Of a stretch of DNA of 64,000 nt, positions 27,198 to 36,560 are shown one piece after another. A program made the position numbers and the translations under genes. The stretch is from contig NZ_VSMB01000001.1 of the NCBI RefSeq assembly GCF_009805705.1, positions 1 through 64,000 on the forward strand, in the 5' to 3' direction. This DNA is from Ruania rhizosphaerae (GTDB taxonomy: Bacteria; Actinomycetota; Actinomycetes; Actinomycetales; Beutenbergiaceae). The notes below the pieces were generated by a model. It ran no database searches. It had not been told where the DNA came from and worked only from the letters and a program-made list of their open reading frames with translations. Position 1 is the first letter of the stretch. Each line of letters opens with the position of its first letter.

Positions 27198-30100
27198 GCC
27201 AGTCACGCCGCAGCGGGCCACAGGCACCCACGGTCTCGATCGTCCCCGGCGCGCATGCGCCGGCCAACGGGGTGGCGACCGTGCAGGTCCACGCTCGTAA
27301 CCTCGCACCTGGCTCCCGGCGTCTGCACGTGGGCATCATCGGGCTCGACGACGGCTGGTTGCCGGCACCCGTTCAGGTCGGGGCAGCGGCGGACGAGACC
27401 ATCACCGTCGATCTTCCGATCACCCCGACGGAGGGTGCCGTCGCGGGCACCTACCCCTTCCTGGTGACCGTCGAGGCCAGCGACGACATAGCCACCCACG
27501 GCACAGGCAGCACAGTCGACACGGCTGGCACAGCCGACACAGTCGAACGCACACTCGCCGAGGGCACTCTCCGCGTGGACGGGGCGAGCGATCTGGTGCT
27601 GGCAGTCGAGCCGGCCGACAGCCGTGGCCGCCGACGCAAACGGGTCGAGGTGGTCGTGGGCAACACCGGTGCGACGCCGGTGGAGGTGGGTCTGAGCAGC
27701 ACCACCGATCAGTCGCTCACAGTGAACCTGGACTCCACGCGGCTGCACCTGGGGCCGGCCGAGACCGTCCGGATGCCGGCACGGGTGGGTCCACGCAGGA
27801 TCCGCCTGGTCGGATCCCGGACGCGGCACTCCTACGAGGTGACGGCGACCGGCCAGGCGGCCCCTCGTCACGCGCAGGCGAGCTTCACCTCAGGCGCGCT
27901 GCTCAGTGCCGGCGCCATGCGGGTGACGGCGGTCGTCGCCGTGGCGGCGGTGTGGCTGGCTGGGCTGCTGGTCGCCCTTCCCTACGTCGCGGACCGTTTC
28001 ACCGCCGACGAGGGCCCCACGGTGGCGGCGACGGCAGGCGGCGAGGATCCGGGGGCGGGTTCATCTGAGCACGACTCCTCCGGAGGGAGCGCATCCGAGG
28101 GCGACTCGTCCGGAGGCGAAGGAACCGGCCCGGCAGACGGCGACCCGGACGATGGCGAGGGCGACGACGGTGAGGAAGGGGTGCGGGTCTCGGGCGTCAT
28201 CACCGGCGCGGCACCGGAGGACACGGCCATCGAGATCGTTCCGACGGCCAGCCTGTGGCCCTCGGCGGCCACGACGGACGCCGGACCGCAGCCCGGAGCG
28301 GCCCCGGGCAAGACGCTTGTCCCGGCGGCGCCAACGGCGCCGATCACACCGTCGGGAACACCGCAACGACTCACCACCTCCGCCGACACGAACGGCGCCT
28401 GGGCCCTGGCCGGCCTCACGGCCGCTTCGCGGTACCTGGTGACGATCACCAAGCCCGGCTACAGCACCCAACGCGTCGTCATGTCCGGTGCCGAGCTTGC
28501 CGCCACCCCGCTGGAGACCGACCTGCAGGCGGGCGACGGTGCGATGTCCGGAACAGTGCGGGGACCGGGCGGCCCGGTCGGTGGGGCCGAGATCACGTTG
28601 ACCGACGGCACCACGACCATCACGACCCGGTCAGCCACCACGGGCAGTATCGGCAGCTGGCAGGTCGAGGGCCTGGTGACACCCAGTACCTACCTCGTCG
28701 AGGCGTCCTCACCCGATCTGGGCACCGAGGCAGAACTCATCGCGCTGCCGGCATCCGGCGCACGGACCGCCGACCTCACGCTCGACGCCGGGGTCGCCTC
28801 GGTCAGCGGACGGGTCACCGGGCTGAACAGCCTCGGCGAGAGCAGCGGACTGGGCGGCATCACCGTCACCGCAACCGACGGCACCACCACCCGGACCGCC
28901 ACCACCCTGACGGGGGAGGGCGCAGGAGCGTTCCTGCTGCCGCGACTGCCGGTCGGGGCCACCTACACGGTGACGATCTCCGGGGAGGGGTACACCACCG
29001 TCACACGTGAGGTGCGACTGACCACCGACGGCGTGAGTGGATGGACGATCCCGATGACCTCCTCGGGTGGCATCGTCCAGGGAGCGGTGACAGACGAGAC
29101 CGGCGCCGGTATCACTGCGGCGGGGCTCACCCTGACCCATGGCTCGGACACGACCGCGGTCTACAAGACGATGTCGGCCTCGGACGGTTCGGGCACGTTC
29201 CGGTTCTCCGGTGTCGATGCCGGCACCTACGTGCTCTCTGCCGAGTCATTCGGCCACGAGACCAGCTACGCCGAGGTCATCGTCCGCCCGGGCGGGTCGG
29301 TGGAGGTCGACCTGACACTGCCCACCCTGGTCGGTGACGGTCTCGTCGCGACCTCCTCGATCACCGGCCGCGTCACCGACTTCACCACCGGCGACAGGAT
29401 CACCTGCCCAGTGCTGGCGGATGGCGAGGACTGTCAGATCACGGCCGAGGTGCGGGCGGTCGATATCGAGGGCCAGAGCCACCTGCTCTCCACGACGGTG
29501 GACCGCGACGCCGAGTACACACTGCCCCCGGACAGCGACACGGTGACGGGCCTGCTTCCGGGTCGGTACGTCGTCACGATCACCGCCCCGGGTTATGAGC
29601 CGGGCGAGGTGGAGGTGACAGTACCGATGGCCACCGAGGTCCGCGCCGAGACGGTGGCGCTCGTGCCGTCCCCCTCCCTGACCGGATCGGTGCAGGCACG
29701 CACGGGTCTCCTGCCCGACGGGGTGTGCGTGGTTGCGCGCTCGGTGGATGAATCCGGGACGATCGAGGATCCCTGCAGCCCGGCCGAGACCGAGTGCGCG
29801 ACCACCACCTCACGATGCGTGCTGGTCACCGACGGCACCTACCGCATGGACCGGCTCGCGGCGGGCCGCTACGAGGTCTCGGTGACCGGTCTCTCCGAGG
29901 ACCACCTGGTGCCGGATCCGGAGCTTCTCACGCTGAGTGCAGGGGAGGTGCAACGGCACGACATTTTCATCGAGCGCCTCGGCATCGTCTCCGTGTCGGC
30001 GTCCCGCTCGGACGGTTCCTCACGCGGCCCGGCCGAGGGAGCCTGGGTCCGCGCGGTCCAAGACGGGGAGAGCGGAGCGGAGGTGGTCACCGAGGAACAG

Positions 30101-33034
30101 GTCGGCGAGACCGGCTCCGTCCAGCTCACCGGCCTGGCGCCCGGCACTTACACCATCGCCGCATCGGAGGACCAGGGAGGTGAGGCCCTGGACAGTACCG
30201 AGGTGACCATCGGACTGAACCAGGAGCTCTCGATCCAGCTGGTGCTCACCTCGAACGAGGACATGGTGAACGCGTCGGTGAGGTATCAGCGCGAGCCGGC
30301 GAAAGACGAGCCGGTGCCCAACGCCACCATCACGATCATCGGAGTGGCGTCCTACTTTCACGGTGCACCCATTCCGGGCACGTGGAACGTGGTGACCGAC
30401 GCGAACGGCACCGCGGAGATCTGTGCTGATTCCGACGCGGGGTGCGAACATACCGTCCCGGTGCTCGAGGACCCCTGGACGATCCATGTCGCTGCCGCCG
30501 GATTCGAATCCGTGACGCTGAGCAACGCACCGCTCGAATCGTTGACGCGCGTGATGCTCACCCCACAGGCGCAGGAGTTCTCCGGTTCAGTGGCCATCGC
30601 CCCAGACGTTGACGGCGTGGTCGAGGGCACGCGCTTCGAGGTGCTCGAGGCCCCACCCGGGGTGGGGGACCTCTCGCTTCGGGCCGAGCCCGACGGCAGC
30701 GTCACCTTCTCCGACACAGATGCCCCGGGATCAGGTCAGATTCGCCCGGGCACGTACGAGATCCGCGCCACGCTGGACGGATATGCCTCCTCGACGGCGG
30801 AGTTCGACGTGCCGTTGACCACAGACGGTCCGCCCCCTGAACCGACGTGGGAGCTGCTGGAGGATGCACAGGTCCAGGTGGTGGCGGCGAACCGCGAGAC
30901 CGGGGAGGAGATCCCTGGTGCCGTGATGACCCTGCGCGACCCAGACGGCGACCTCGAGCTCGAGCACACCGCGGGGCCGAGCCAGCGGATCCTCGACTTC
31001 GGCACGCTGCCGGCAGGTGACTACCACGTCGATGTCAGGATCGCGGGCTACCGGCACCTGTCCGAATCGATCACGGTCGAGCCCGGGCGCACGGATCCTC
31101 TCACCATCGAGGTCGACGAGTTGGGCACGATCACCGGTGAGGTCGTCACCGTACTCGAGGAGGGCTGGACCCAGGATCTCCCCGGAGCGACAGTCGATGC
31201 CAGTCACGACGGGACGAGGTTTACCACCTCCTCCAGCGACGACGGCAGCTTCGCCGTCACCGGCACTGTCGAGGACGAAGGGCTGGTCGACGGTGAATGG
31301 GACGTGTCGGCCGAGGCTGAGCACCACGGGGATGCCGCCACTGAGGTCACCCTCTCCGGCGGTGAACAGCAGGAGCCGGGGGGCGAACCCATCACCACGG
31401 TCACGCTCGGTCTGCAGCCCGACCCTGCGAGTTTGTTCGTGACCGTGACCAACGGCATGGACCCGGTGGACGAGTCGCTCGACGTCGTGCTCATGCTCTC
31501 CACCCCCAACGGCTTCCGGTCGGTCACCCCGTGCCAGGAGGGAACCACCGGTTGCGACACCGCTGATAACACCTTCCACTTCGACGATCTGCTGCCGACC
31601 AGCTACACCCTCTTCGTGAGCGGGTCCGGCTACCTGCCGGTGAGCACACCGGTCACCATGGAGGCCGGCCAGCCGCAGCAGCTCCAAGTCCCCATCACCG
31701 CTCCCACGGGCTCGATCCAGGGCCAGGTCCTGCGCACCCTGCCCGACGGCTCCACTCGGCCGGTCGACGGAGGGCAGGAGGGGTTGTCAGTGATGCTGAG
31801 GAGCGATGGCGTCGACGACCGGCGCGTCAGCATCAACGCTGACGGCACCTACCTGGCCGATGACATCGAGGCCGGTGTTCATCAGGTCGTGGTTCAGGAG
31901 GGTTCCGGGACCGACGCGACCGATGTGACACCCGTCAGAACCGTCAGCGTGCTCGCCGGGCAGAGCCTCGCCCTGGACCTGACGATCCCGCTGATCACTC
32001 GAGAAGTTCAGATCACACTGAACTCGACCAACGAGACCGACCTGACCGGCGCCCTGGTCACCCTCACGGGCACGACCGAGGGTGAGGGCGAGGAACTCAC
32101 CTTCGGCCCGCAGCCGGTGACCCGCAGCGGCGACCACACCTACGCCGTCACCTTCCAGCAGGTGCCGGTAGGCACGTGGGCGGCTACCGTGGCCGGCCCG
32201 GCCGGTCACCACGGCACCCATACCAGCGGCGACATCGAGGTCGCTGCCGGCGACGGCAGTGCCGAACCTGTCACGACCACGATGGATATCGCCGAGACCG
32301 AACTGCGACTACAGGTCGCCCCGGTCACCGGGCCGCTGACCCCACCGGCGCGGGTCACGGTCACCGCGAGTCCTGACGGCACTGACGGCACTGACGGCAC
32401 TGACGGCACTGACGCCGAGACGGTCACCACCACACTGATCACCGGAGCAGGCGACACCGTGATCTATCTCCCTGCCGTCGGCTGGAACCTGGAGGCCGCG
32501 ATCGAGGAGGACTCCGACTGGGAGGCGACGATCGACCCGGTAGCCATCGGCAACGGCGTCGCCAGCGAGCTCGCCCGGGTGAGCCTGAACCCGCCCGACA
32601 TCGCCACGACGACCGCGCTGGAGCTTGCGCCAACGACAGTCGTGATCGGGAATGAGGTCACCGCCACGATCACGGTGTCCGCGGAGAGCGACGCGACCCT
32701 GCACCCGCCGAGTGGCACCGTCGCGCTGAGGCGGCAGGGTCCGGGCGAGGGCGGCTGGACGGAGCTGGACACCGTGCACCTGACCGCTGGTACCGGACAG
32801 ATCACGATCGACACCTCCACCTGGGCTGCGGGCGTGTACCAGCTGCAGGCGACAGTGACGCTACCCGACGGCTGGACAGCCAGCTCGCCCGTGACCGCCG
32901 AACTGACGCTCACCGAACCGGATGAGGGCGACTCCGCAGGTGGGGGTGATCCGGAGGGGGCAGATGATGCGGAGGACGAGGGCGACCCCGACGGCGAGGG
33001 CGACCCCGGCAGCGGTGACAGCTCCGGGGGGTGA
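27194..33034 (+). CDS. Giant membrane-anchored modular protein 3 (1946 residues)
   Basis: Third and largest paralogue. The cytoplasmic N-terminus (1-239) is two beta-sandwiches with a more variable sequence (VQVHARNLAPGSRRLHVGII; VEVVVGNTGATPVEVGLSST). The membrane helix is at about 240-264. An acidic Ser/Gly linker (about 272-322) leads to about 18 carboxypeptidase-regulatory or Ig-like repeats (LAGLTAASRYLVTITKPGYS and similar), and a final Ig-like domain (TTVVIGNEVTATITV). The protein ends in an acidic low-complexity tail rich in Asp, Glu and Gly. Gene start overlaps the previous gene by 4 bases. It is large enough to span a Gram-positive wall. Confidence 0.75.
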   Translation: MSQSRRSGPQAPTVSIVPGAHAPANGVATVQVHARNLAPGSRRLHVGIIGLDDGWLPAPVQVGAAADETITVDLPITPTEGAVAGTYPFLVTVEASDDIATHGTGSTVDTAGTADTVERTLAEGTLRVDGASDLVLAVEPADSRGRRRKRVEVVVGNTGATPVEVGLSSTTDQSLTVNLDSTRLHLGPAETVRMPARVGPRRIRLVGSRTRHSYEVTATGQAAPRHAQASFTSGALLSAGAMRVTAVVAVAAVWLAGLLVALPYVADRFTADEGPTVAATAGGEDPGAGSSEHDSSGGSASEGDSSGGEGTGPADGDPDDGEGDDGEEGVRVSGVITGAAPEDTAIEIVPTASLWPSAATTDAGPQPGAAPGKTLVPAAPTAPITPSGTPQRLTTSADTNGAWALAGLTAASRYLVTITKPGYSTQRVVMSGAELAATPLETDLQAGDGAMSGTVRGPGGPVGGAEITLTDGTTTITTRSATTGSIGSWQVEGLVTPSTYLVEASSPDLGTEAELIALPASGARTADLTLDAGVASVSGRVTGLNSLGESSGLGGITVTATDGTTTRTATTLTGEGAGAFLLPRLPVGATYTVTISGEGYTTVTREVRLTTDGVSGWTIPMTSSGGIVQGAVTDETGAGITAAGLTLTHGSDTTAVYKTMSASDGSGTFRFSGVDAGTYVLSAESFGHETSYAEVIVRPGGSVEVDLTLPTLVGDGLVATSSITGRVTDFTTGDRITCPVLADGEDCQITAEVRAVDIEGQSHLLSTTVDRDAEYTLPPDSDTVTGLLPGRYVVTITAPGYEPGEVEVTVPMATEVRAETVALVPSPSLTGSVQARTGLLPDGVCVVARSVDESGTIEDPCSPAETECATTTSRCVLVTDGTYRMDRLAAGRYEVSVTGLSEDHLVPDPELLTLSAGEVQRHDIFIERLGIVSVSASRSDGSSRGPAEGAWVRAVQDGESGAEVVTEEQVGETGSVQLTGLAPGTYTIAASEDQGGEALDSTEVTIGLNQELSIQLVLTSNEDMVNASVRYQREPAKDEPVPNATITIIGVASYFHGAPIPGTWNVVTDANGTAEICADSDAGCEHTVPVLEDPWTIHVAAAGFESVTLSNAPLESLTRVMLTPQAQEFSGSVAIAPDVDGVVEGTRFEVLEAPPGVGDLSLRAEPDGSVTFSDTDAPGSGQIRPGTYEIRATLDGYASSTAEFDVPLTTDGPPPEPTWELLEDAQVQVVAANRETGEEIPGAVMTLRDPDGDLELEHTAGPSQRILDFGTLPAGDYHVDVRIAGYRHLSESITVEPGRTDPLTIEVDELGTITGEVVTVLEEGWTQDLPGATVDASHDGTRFTTSSSDDGSFAVTGTVEDEGLVDGEWDVSAEAEHHGDAATEVTLSGGEQQEPGGEPITTVTLGLQPDPASLFVTVTNGMDPVDESLDVVLMLSTPNGFRSVTPCQEGTTGCDTADNTFHFDDLLPTSYTLFVSGSGYLPVSTPVTMEAGQPQQLQVPITAPTGSIQGQVLRTLPDGSTRPVDGGQEGLSVMLRSDGVDDRRVSINADGTYLADDIEAGVHQVVVQEGSGTDATDVTPVRTVSVLAGQSLALDLTIPLITREVQITLNSTNETDLTGALVTLTGTTEGEGEELTFGPQPVTRSGDHTYAVTFQQVPVGTWAATVAGPAGHHGTHTSGDIEVAAGDGSAEPVTTTMDIAETELRLQVAPVTGPLTPPARVTVTASPDGTDGTDGTDGTDAETVTTTLITGAGDTVIYLPAVGWNLEAAIEEDSDWEATIDPVAIGNGVASELARVSLNPPDIATTTALELAPTTVVIGNEVTATITVSAESDATLHPPSGTVALRRQGPGEGGWTELDTVHLTAGTGQITIDTSTWAAGVYQLQATVTLPDGWTASSPVTAELTLTEPDEGDSAGGGDPEGADDAEDEGDPDGEGDPGSGDSSGG
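32378..32413 (+). repeat. 9-bp tandem repeat encoding Gly-Thr-Asp
   Basis: Four exact copies of GGCACTGAC in frame near the 3' end of the giant membrane-anchored protein gene, a one-base variant of the unit at 23861. Confidence 0.9.
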
Positions 33035-33084
33035 GAGCGACCACCGGAGCGTGAGCGGGAGTGCGAACGAGGCGACCCCGAGGA

Positions 33085-33108
33085 GAATGGGATGGCACCA
33101 GCCCATTC
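33085..33108. terminator. Hairpin between the convergent CIS operons
   Basis: GAATGGG (33085-33091) pairs with CCCATTC (33102-33108), loop 10 bases. It lies after the forward operon and touches the stop of the last gene of the reverse operon. Modest stem, no T tract. Confidence 0.4.
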
Positions 33109-33577
33109 AGCCCCAGATCAGGAACACGGCGATCACCACGCCAGCGGTCACGAATGTGGTGACGACCGAGGAGATCAGCACGACCAGCCAGGTCGGCCAG
33201 TGGTCACACTGCACGATCTGCGCCGGCGGGTTGAGGACCACCGGTGCGGGTGCCGGCGGCGGCTCGGGTTCCGGTGGCGGCGCCGGATGCAGCTCGGAAC
33301 CGCAGCGCACGCAGGTGCTCGCACTCGCGAGGTTCTGCTCGGCGCACTCCGGGCAAGCGATCACGGAGGCGACCGTCGTCCCTGACGCGCCGGGCGCTCG
33401 GTTCAGGGCGCCGTCGGTCTCCGCTGCTGCAGGCCGTGTGGCCCGGCTCGGCTGCGCCCAGAACAACGGATAGTCGCAGGAGGGGCAGAAGTCGCTCGCG
33501 GCACGTCCGCCGCCCACGGCAGTGATCGTGCCGCACTCGGGGCAGGTGATCTCGCAGCTGGTGCCGGTCGCCGTCAT
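33107..33577 (-). CDS. Double zinc-ribbon, tail-anchored membrane protein
   Basis: 156 residues. Two CxxC pairs at the N-terminus (CPECG, CPSC) and two more in the middle (CPEC, CVRC) would form zinc ribbons. A Pro-rich spacer (PPPEPEPPPAPAPV) leads to a single C-terminal helix (WLVVLISSVVTTFVTAGVVIAVFL), so the protein should be tail-anchored with the ribbons in the cytoplasm. It is the last gene of the baseplate operon, overlapping the tail protein I gene by 4 bases. Co-production suggests a membrane contact for the baseplate; that role is inferred. Confidence 0.75.
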   Translation of the reverse strand: MTATGTSCEITCPECGTITAVGGGRAASDFCPSCDYPLFWAQPSRATRPAAAETDGALNRAPGASGTTVASVIACPECAEQNLASASTCVRCGSELHPAPPPEPEPPPAPAPVVLNPPAQIVQCDHWPTWLVVLISSVVTTFVTAGVVIAVFLIWG

Positions 33578-34188
33578 CGCTCCCGCCTCCCTGCCGTTGC
33601 TGCCGCCCCGGTCGCCGGCCAGATCTGCCGGCCCGCGACGACCATCTCGACCCCCACGTGCGCAGGCACCTCGTCGAGCACGAGCTCGATGAAGTCCTCC
33701 TCGGTCAGCGGCCCCGTCGAGGTGACCTCCAACCGGACCCAGGATGCGCCGTCGGGGGCTTGTCCTTGGTCGTAGACGCCGCCGCTCTCGGCGATGGTGA
33801 CCGGTGCCCCGGAATACAGCTCGAGCATGGTCGCCAACGCCTTCCGGGTGCCACGCCACGGCAGCGTCTTGGCGACGGTCAGCAGCATGAGGCGCTGCGC
33901 ATCGGGCCCGTAGGCGTCGTCGACCTCGGGGGCGGCGAGCCACCCGGAGAGGTACCGGACCATCTCGATCGGGGCGAGGCGGGGGTCAGCCAGGTGCGGA
34001 AGGGTGTCGGCGTGGGAGAGGAGGGTCTGCGCCTCGGCCTGGAAGATCCGGACGAACCGGACGAAGAAGTCGTCCGCGAGCATGCCGGCCGGAAGCTGCC
34101 CGACCAGCCAGTCGTCCTGGCGGGCCGAGTGGCCGACCACCGACTCGGGTGCGTTCGGCTGGTGTGCCGTGATCGCCGGGTTGGTCAC
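33574..34188 (-). CDS. Phage tail protein I-like baseplate protein (Cis12)
   Basis: 204-residue protein with the tail protein I pattern: FFVRFVRIFQAEAQTLLSHADTLPHLADPRLAP, then MVRYLSGWLAAPEVDDAYGPDAQR, and a GTRKALATMLELYSGAPVTI block. In contractile tails this protein forms part of the baseplate wedge with the baseplate J protein. GTG start overlaps the stop of the baseplate J gene (GTGA). It is shorter than Pvc12, as is usual for streamlined actinobacterial loci. Confidence 0.85.
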   Translation of the reverse strand: MTNPAITAHQPNAPESVVGHSARQDDWLVGQLPAGMLADDFFVRFVRIFQAEAQTLLSHADTLPHLADPRLAPIEMVRYLSGWLAAPEVDDAYGPDAQRLMLLTVAKTLPWRGTRKALATMLELYSGAPVTIAESGGVYDQGQAPDGASWVRLEVTSTGPLTEEDFIELVLDEVPAHVGVEMVVAGRQIWPATGAAATAGRRER

Positions 34189-36131
34189 CGGATCACCACC
34201 CGGTGCTCGGCGGAGAGAAACAGGGCGTTGTCGCTCAGCGGCAGACGCTCGCGCCCTTCACCCAGGCGCCGACCGTTACGCAGGTCGTAGGCGAACAGCT
34301 GCAGCTCGTCGACCGCCAGCACCCCGTCGACCGACTCGATCACCTGGGTGAGGGCTGCCGCCGTCAACGGCTCCCCGAACGGCCAGCCGACACCGTCGCT
34401 GCCGCCTACCCCCGGATGCACGAACCGGGTCACTGCCTGGGTGACACGCTGACGGACCGCAGCGGCCGGCCGGCCCGGCAGCCCGCGCACCAACGCCGCC
34501 ACGCTCACCCCCTGGTAATACGGCGTGCCCACCTCGACCGGGACCCCGACAAGGCGCCGTTCGTCGACCGCCCGCGCCACCTCCTCGAAGAGCTGGGTAT
34601 CCAGCGCATAGTCGTCGATGACGTGGGTCTGGATCGGCGTCCGCACAGTCGGCACCACGAGCAACTGGACCACTCCCGACCCGCTGGCATGAGTCGGCAG
34701 GCAACGGGCGCGAGCCACCTCGACCGAGGCTTCCAGGGCCACCTGCTCGAAGTCGCCGGCCGTCACGGCGCGCTGTCCGCTGCGCAGCGACAGCGGGCCA
34801 CGCACCTTCGCCTCCTCGACAGTCTCCGCGTCGACACCTCCGACCGCCGAGCGGGGATTGACGGCCGAGGCCACCAGCGGAACCGCCGACCGGAGGACCG
34901 TCAGGGTGCCGGCACCGACATTGCCGCGGGACCCGCCGCCCGTGCGGTAGCCGGTGACCCGCACGGTCGCCCCATCGGCCGGGATCGCGCCGTACTGACG
35001 GCTGCTGCCGTCCGGTTGGCGCACCACCGGGCCGAAACGGACCTCCCCCGTCGCCGAGTCCCACACCACGTGCCGGTCGGTGGGCCCGGACCGGGCGAAG
35101 TCGGCGACCTCGGTCCAGCGGTGGGACCCGCTCACATCGGCCACGATCACCCCTTCGTCCTCACGCCGGGCGGCGACGGGAGCGGTCGAGACCGTGAACA
35201 CCTGCCCCGGGACCCCGGACGAGCGCCCCAGCACCTCACCTCCGACGGCGGTGGAGTGCTCCGCCGGAACGCTGAGGCCCACCGTGCTCACCGTGAGCGC
35301 CCCGATCCGTGGTGATGCCTCGTAGCCGGGCCGCTGCGGTGTCGCTCTCAGCAGCCGGGCCCGGATCCAGAACGCTCCCGTTCCTCCCAGCACCAGGGAG
35401 GCATGGTCGGGTCCGATCAACAGCACGAGACGGCCGTCGGTGTTCAGACCGCCCGTGGTGTCCTGCTCCACCTGTGCCGGTGCCCAGGCGTCACCGGTCC
35501 AGGCCTCCCACGCCAGCGGTGGCCGCGCTGGATCGACGCCGATGCCCTCCGCGTGTGCTGCGACGTCCAGCTGCACCACGTGTCGCGCGAGCGAGCGACG
35601 CACGCCGAGGTACAGAGCATCACCCTCGATCAACGACTCGGAGAAGCACACAGCCTCCTGGCCGGGGACGCGTAACGCTTCGGTGACGTCGATGATCTGC
35701 TCGCTGTCGGCGCCGCGCGTGTGGGCCGCCACGAGTTCAGGTGGTTCTGCCGTCGTCTCGGCCGAGGTGGTGAACACGACCGAGGACTCCCCCGTGCCCG
35801 CCGTCGTCGCCACCTCGGTCCCGGCAGGCACCACGACCGAACGCGTTGCCGGTGCCGACAGCCGGAAGATGATGTCGGTGCGGGCGACGCTCGGTGGGAA
35901 CGGCTCGACGCCGACGAGGTTGAGGAAATGGACGTACAGCCGCTCCGGCACCTGGTTGACCCGGTAGAGCACCGTCTCGCTCATCCACGCGAACAGCTCG
36001 ATCAGCGCGACTCCGGGGTCGGAGAGGTTGTGATTGGTCCACTCGGGAGTGAACCTCGGGATCATGCGCTTGGTCTCGTCGACGATGTCCTGGAAGCGGC
36101 GATCGTCCAGATCCGGCGGTTCGATCGGCAT
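34185..36131 (-). CDS. Baseplate J-like protein (Cis11)
   Basis: 648-residue baseplate wedge protein. The N-terminus (RRFQDIVDETKRMIPRFTPEWTNHN, LSDPGVALIELFAWMSETVLYR) is typical of the putative baseplate assembly family. The middle has the RYGAIPADGATVRVTGYRTGGG-like and NPRSAVGGVDAETVEEAKVRGPLSLRS blocks of baseplate J. The C-terminus (GVSVAALVRGLPGRPAAAVR, GWPFGEPLTAAALTQVIESV) completes the domain. It shares one base with the gp25-like gene upstream and 4 bases with the gene downstream. Confidence 0.9.
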   Translation of the reverse strand: MPIEPPDLDDRRFQDIVDETKRMIPRFTPEWTNHNLSDPGVALIELFAWMSETVLYRVNQVPERLYVHFLNLVGVEPFPPSVARTDIIFRLSAPATRSVVVPAGTEVATTAGTGESSVVFTTSAETTAEPPELVAAHTRGADSEQIIDVTEALRVPGQEAVCFSESLIEGDALYLGVRRSLARHVVQLDVAAHAEGIGVDPARPPLAWEAWTGDAWAPAQVEQDTTGGLNTDGRLVLLIGPDHASLVLGGTGAFWIRARLLRATPQRPGYEASPRIGALTVSTVGLSVPAEHSTAVGGEVLGRSSGVPGQVFTVSTAPVAARREDEGVIVADVSGSHRWTEVADFARSGPTDRHVVWDSATGEVRFGPVVRQPDGSSRQYGAIPADGATVRVTGYRTGGGSRGNVGAGTLTVLRSAVPLVASAVNPRSAVGGVDAETVEEAKVRGPLSLRSGQRAVTAGDFEQVALEASVEVARARCLPTHASGSGVVQLLVVPTVRTPIQTHVIDDYALDTQLFEEVARAVDERRLVGVPVEVGTPYYQGVSVAALVRGLPGRPAAAVRQRVTQAVTRFVHPGVGGSDGVGWPFGEPLTAAALTQVIESVDGVLAVDELQLFAYDLRNGRRLGEGRERLPLSDNALFLSAEHRVVIR

Positions 36132-36550
36132 CAGGACTCCTCACGGGGAATGACGTAGAACGGATAGACCAGGTTGCGCCGGTCATTGCTCGACCGGGTG
36201 CGGTAGGTGATGTGGATCCGCACGAGTCCGGCCTGCTCCTCGTCCTGCACGGGGCTGACGTCCATGACCTCGATCCGCGGCTCCCACTGCGCGAGCGCGT
36301 CCCGGACGGCCTCGCGGATCAGCCCGAGCAGGTTCGCCGTGACCGGCTCGAAGAGCAGGTCCCAGATCCGGCACCCGAAGGCCGGACGCATCACCCGCTC
36401 TCCCGGGGCCGTCAGCAGCACCACCCGGATCGCGTCGTCGAGGCCCGCCCCGTCGCGGGACATCGCGATCGCTCCGGTGTGGTCGACGTGCAGCGGCCAC
36501 GCGAACCCGCGTCCGACGAAGTTGGCCGCATCCTGGCGTCGATCGTTCAT
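36131..36550 (-). CDS. gp25/GPW lysozyme-like baseplate protein (Cis9)
   Basis: 139 residues. The gp25 family pattern is complete: GRGFAWPLHVDHTGAIAMS, then LLTAPGERVMRPAFGCRIWDLLFEP and REAVRDALAQWEPRIEVMDV. In contractile tails it joins the sheath to the baseplate wedges; the name lysozyme is historical. ATG 36550 has a GAGGTG site; a GTG three codons earlier overlaps that site. It starts 11 bases after the spike gene stop. Confidence 0.9.
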   Translation of the reverse strand: MNDRRQDAANFVGRGFAWPLHVDHTGAIAMSRDGAGLDDAIRVVLLTAPGERVMRPAFGCRIWDLLFEPVTANLLGLIREAVRDALAQWEPRIEVMDVSPVQDEEQAGLVRIHITYRTRSSNDRRNLVYPFYVIPREES

Positions 36551-36560
36551 CGCGGGCACC

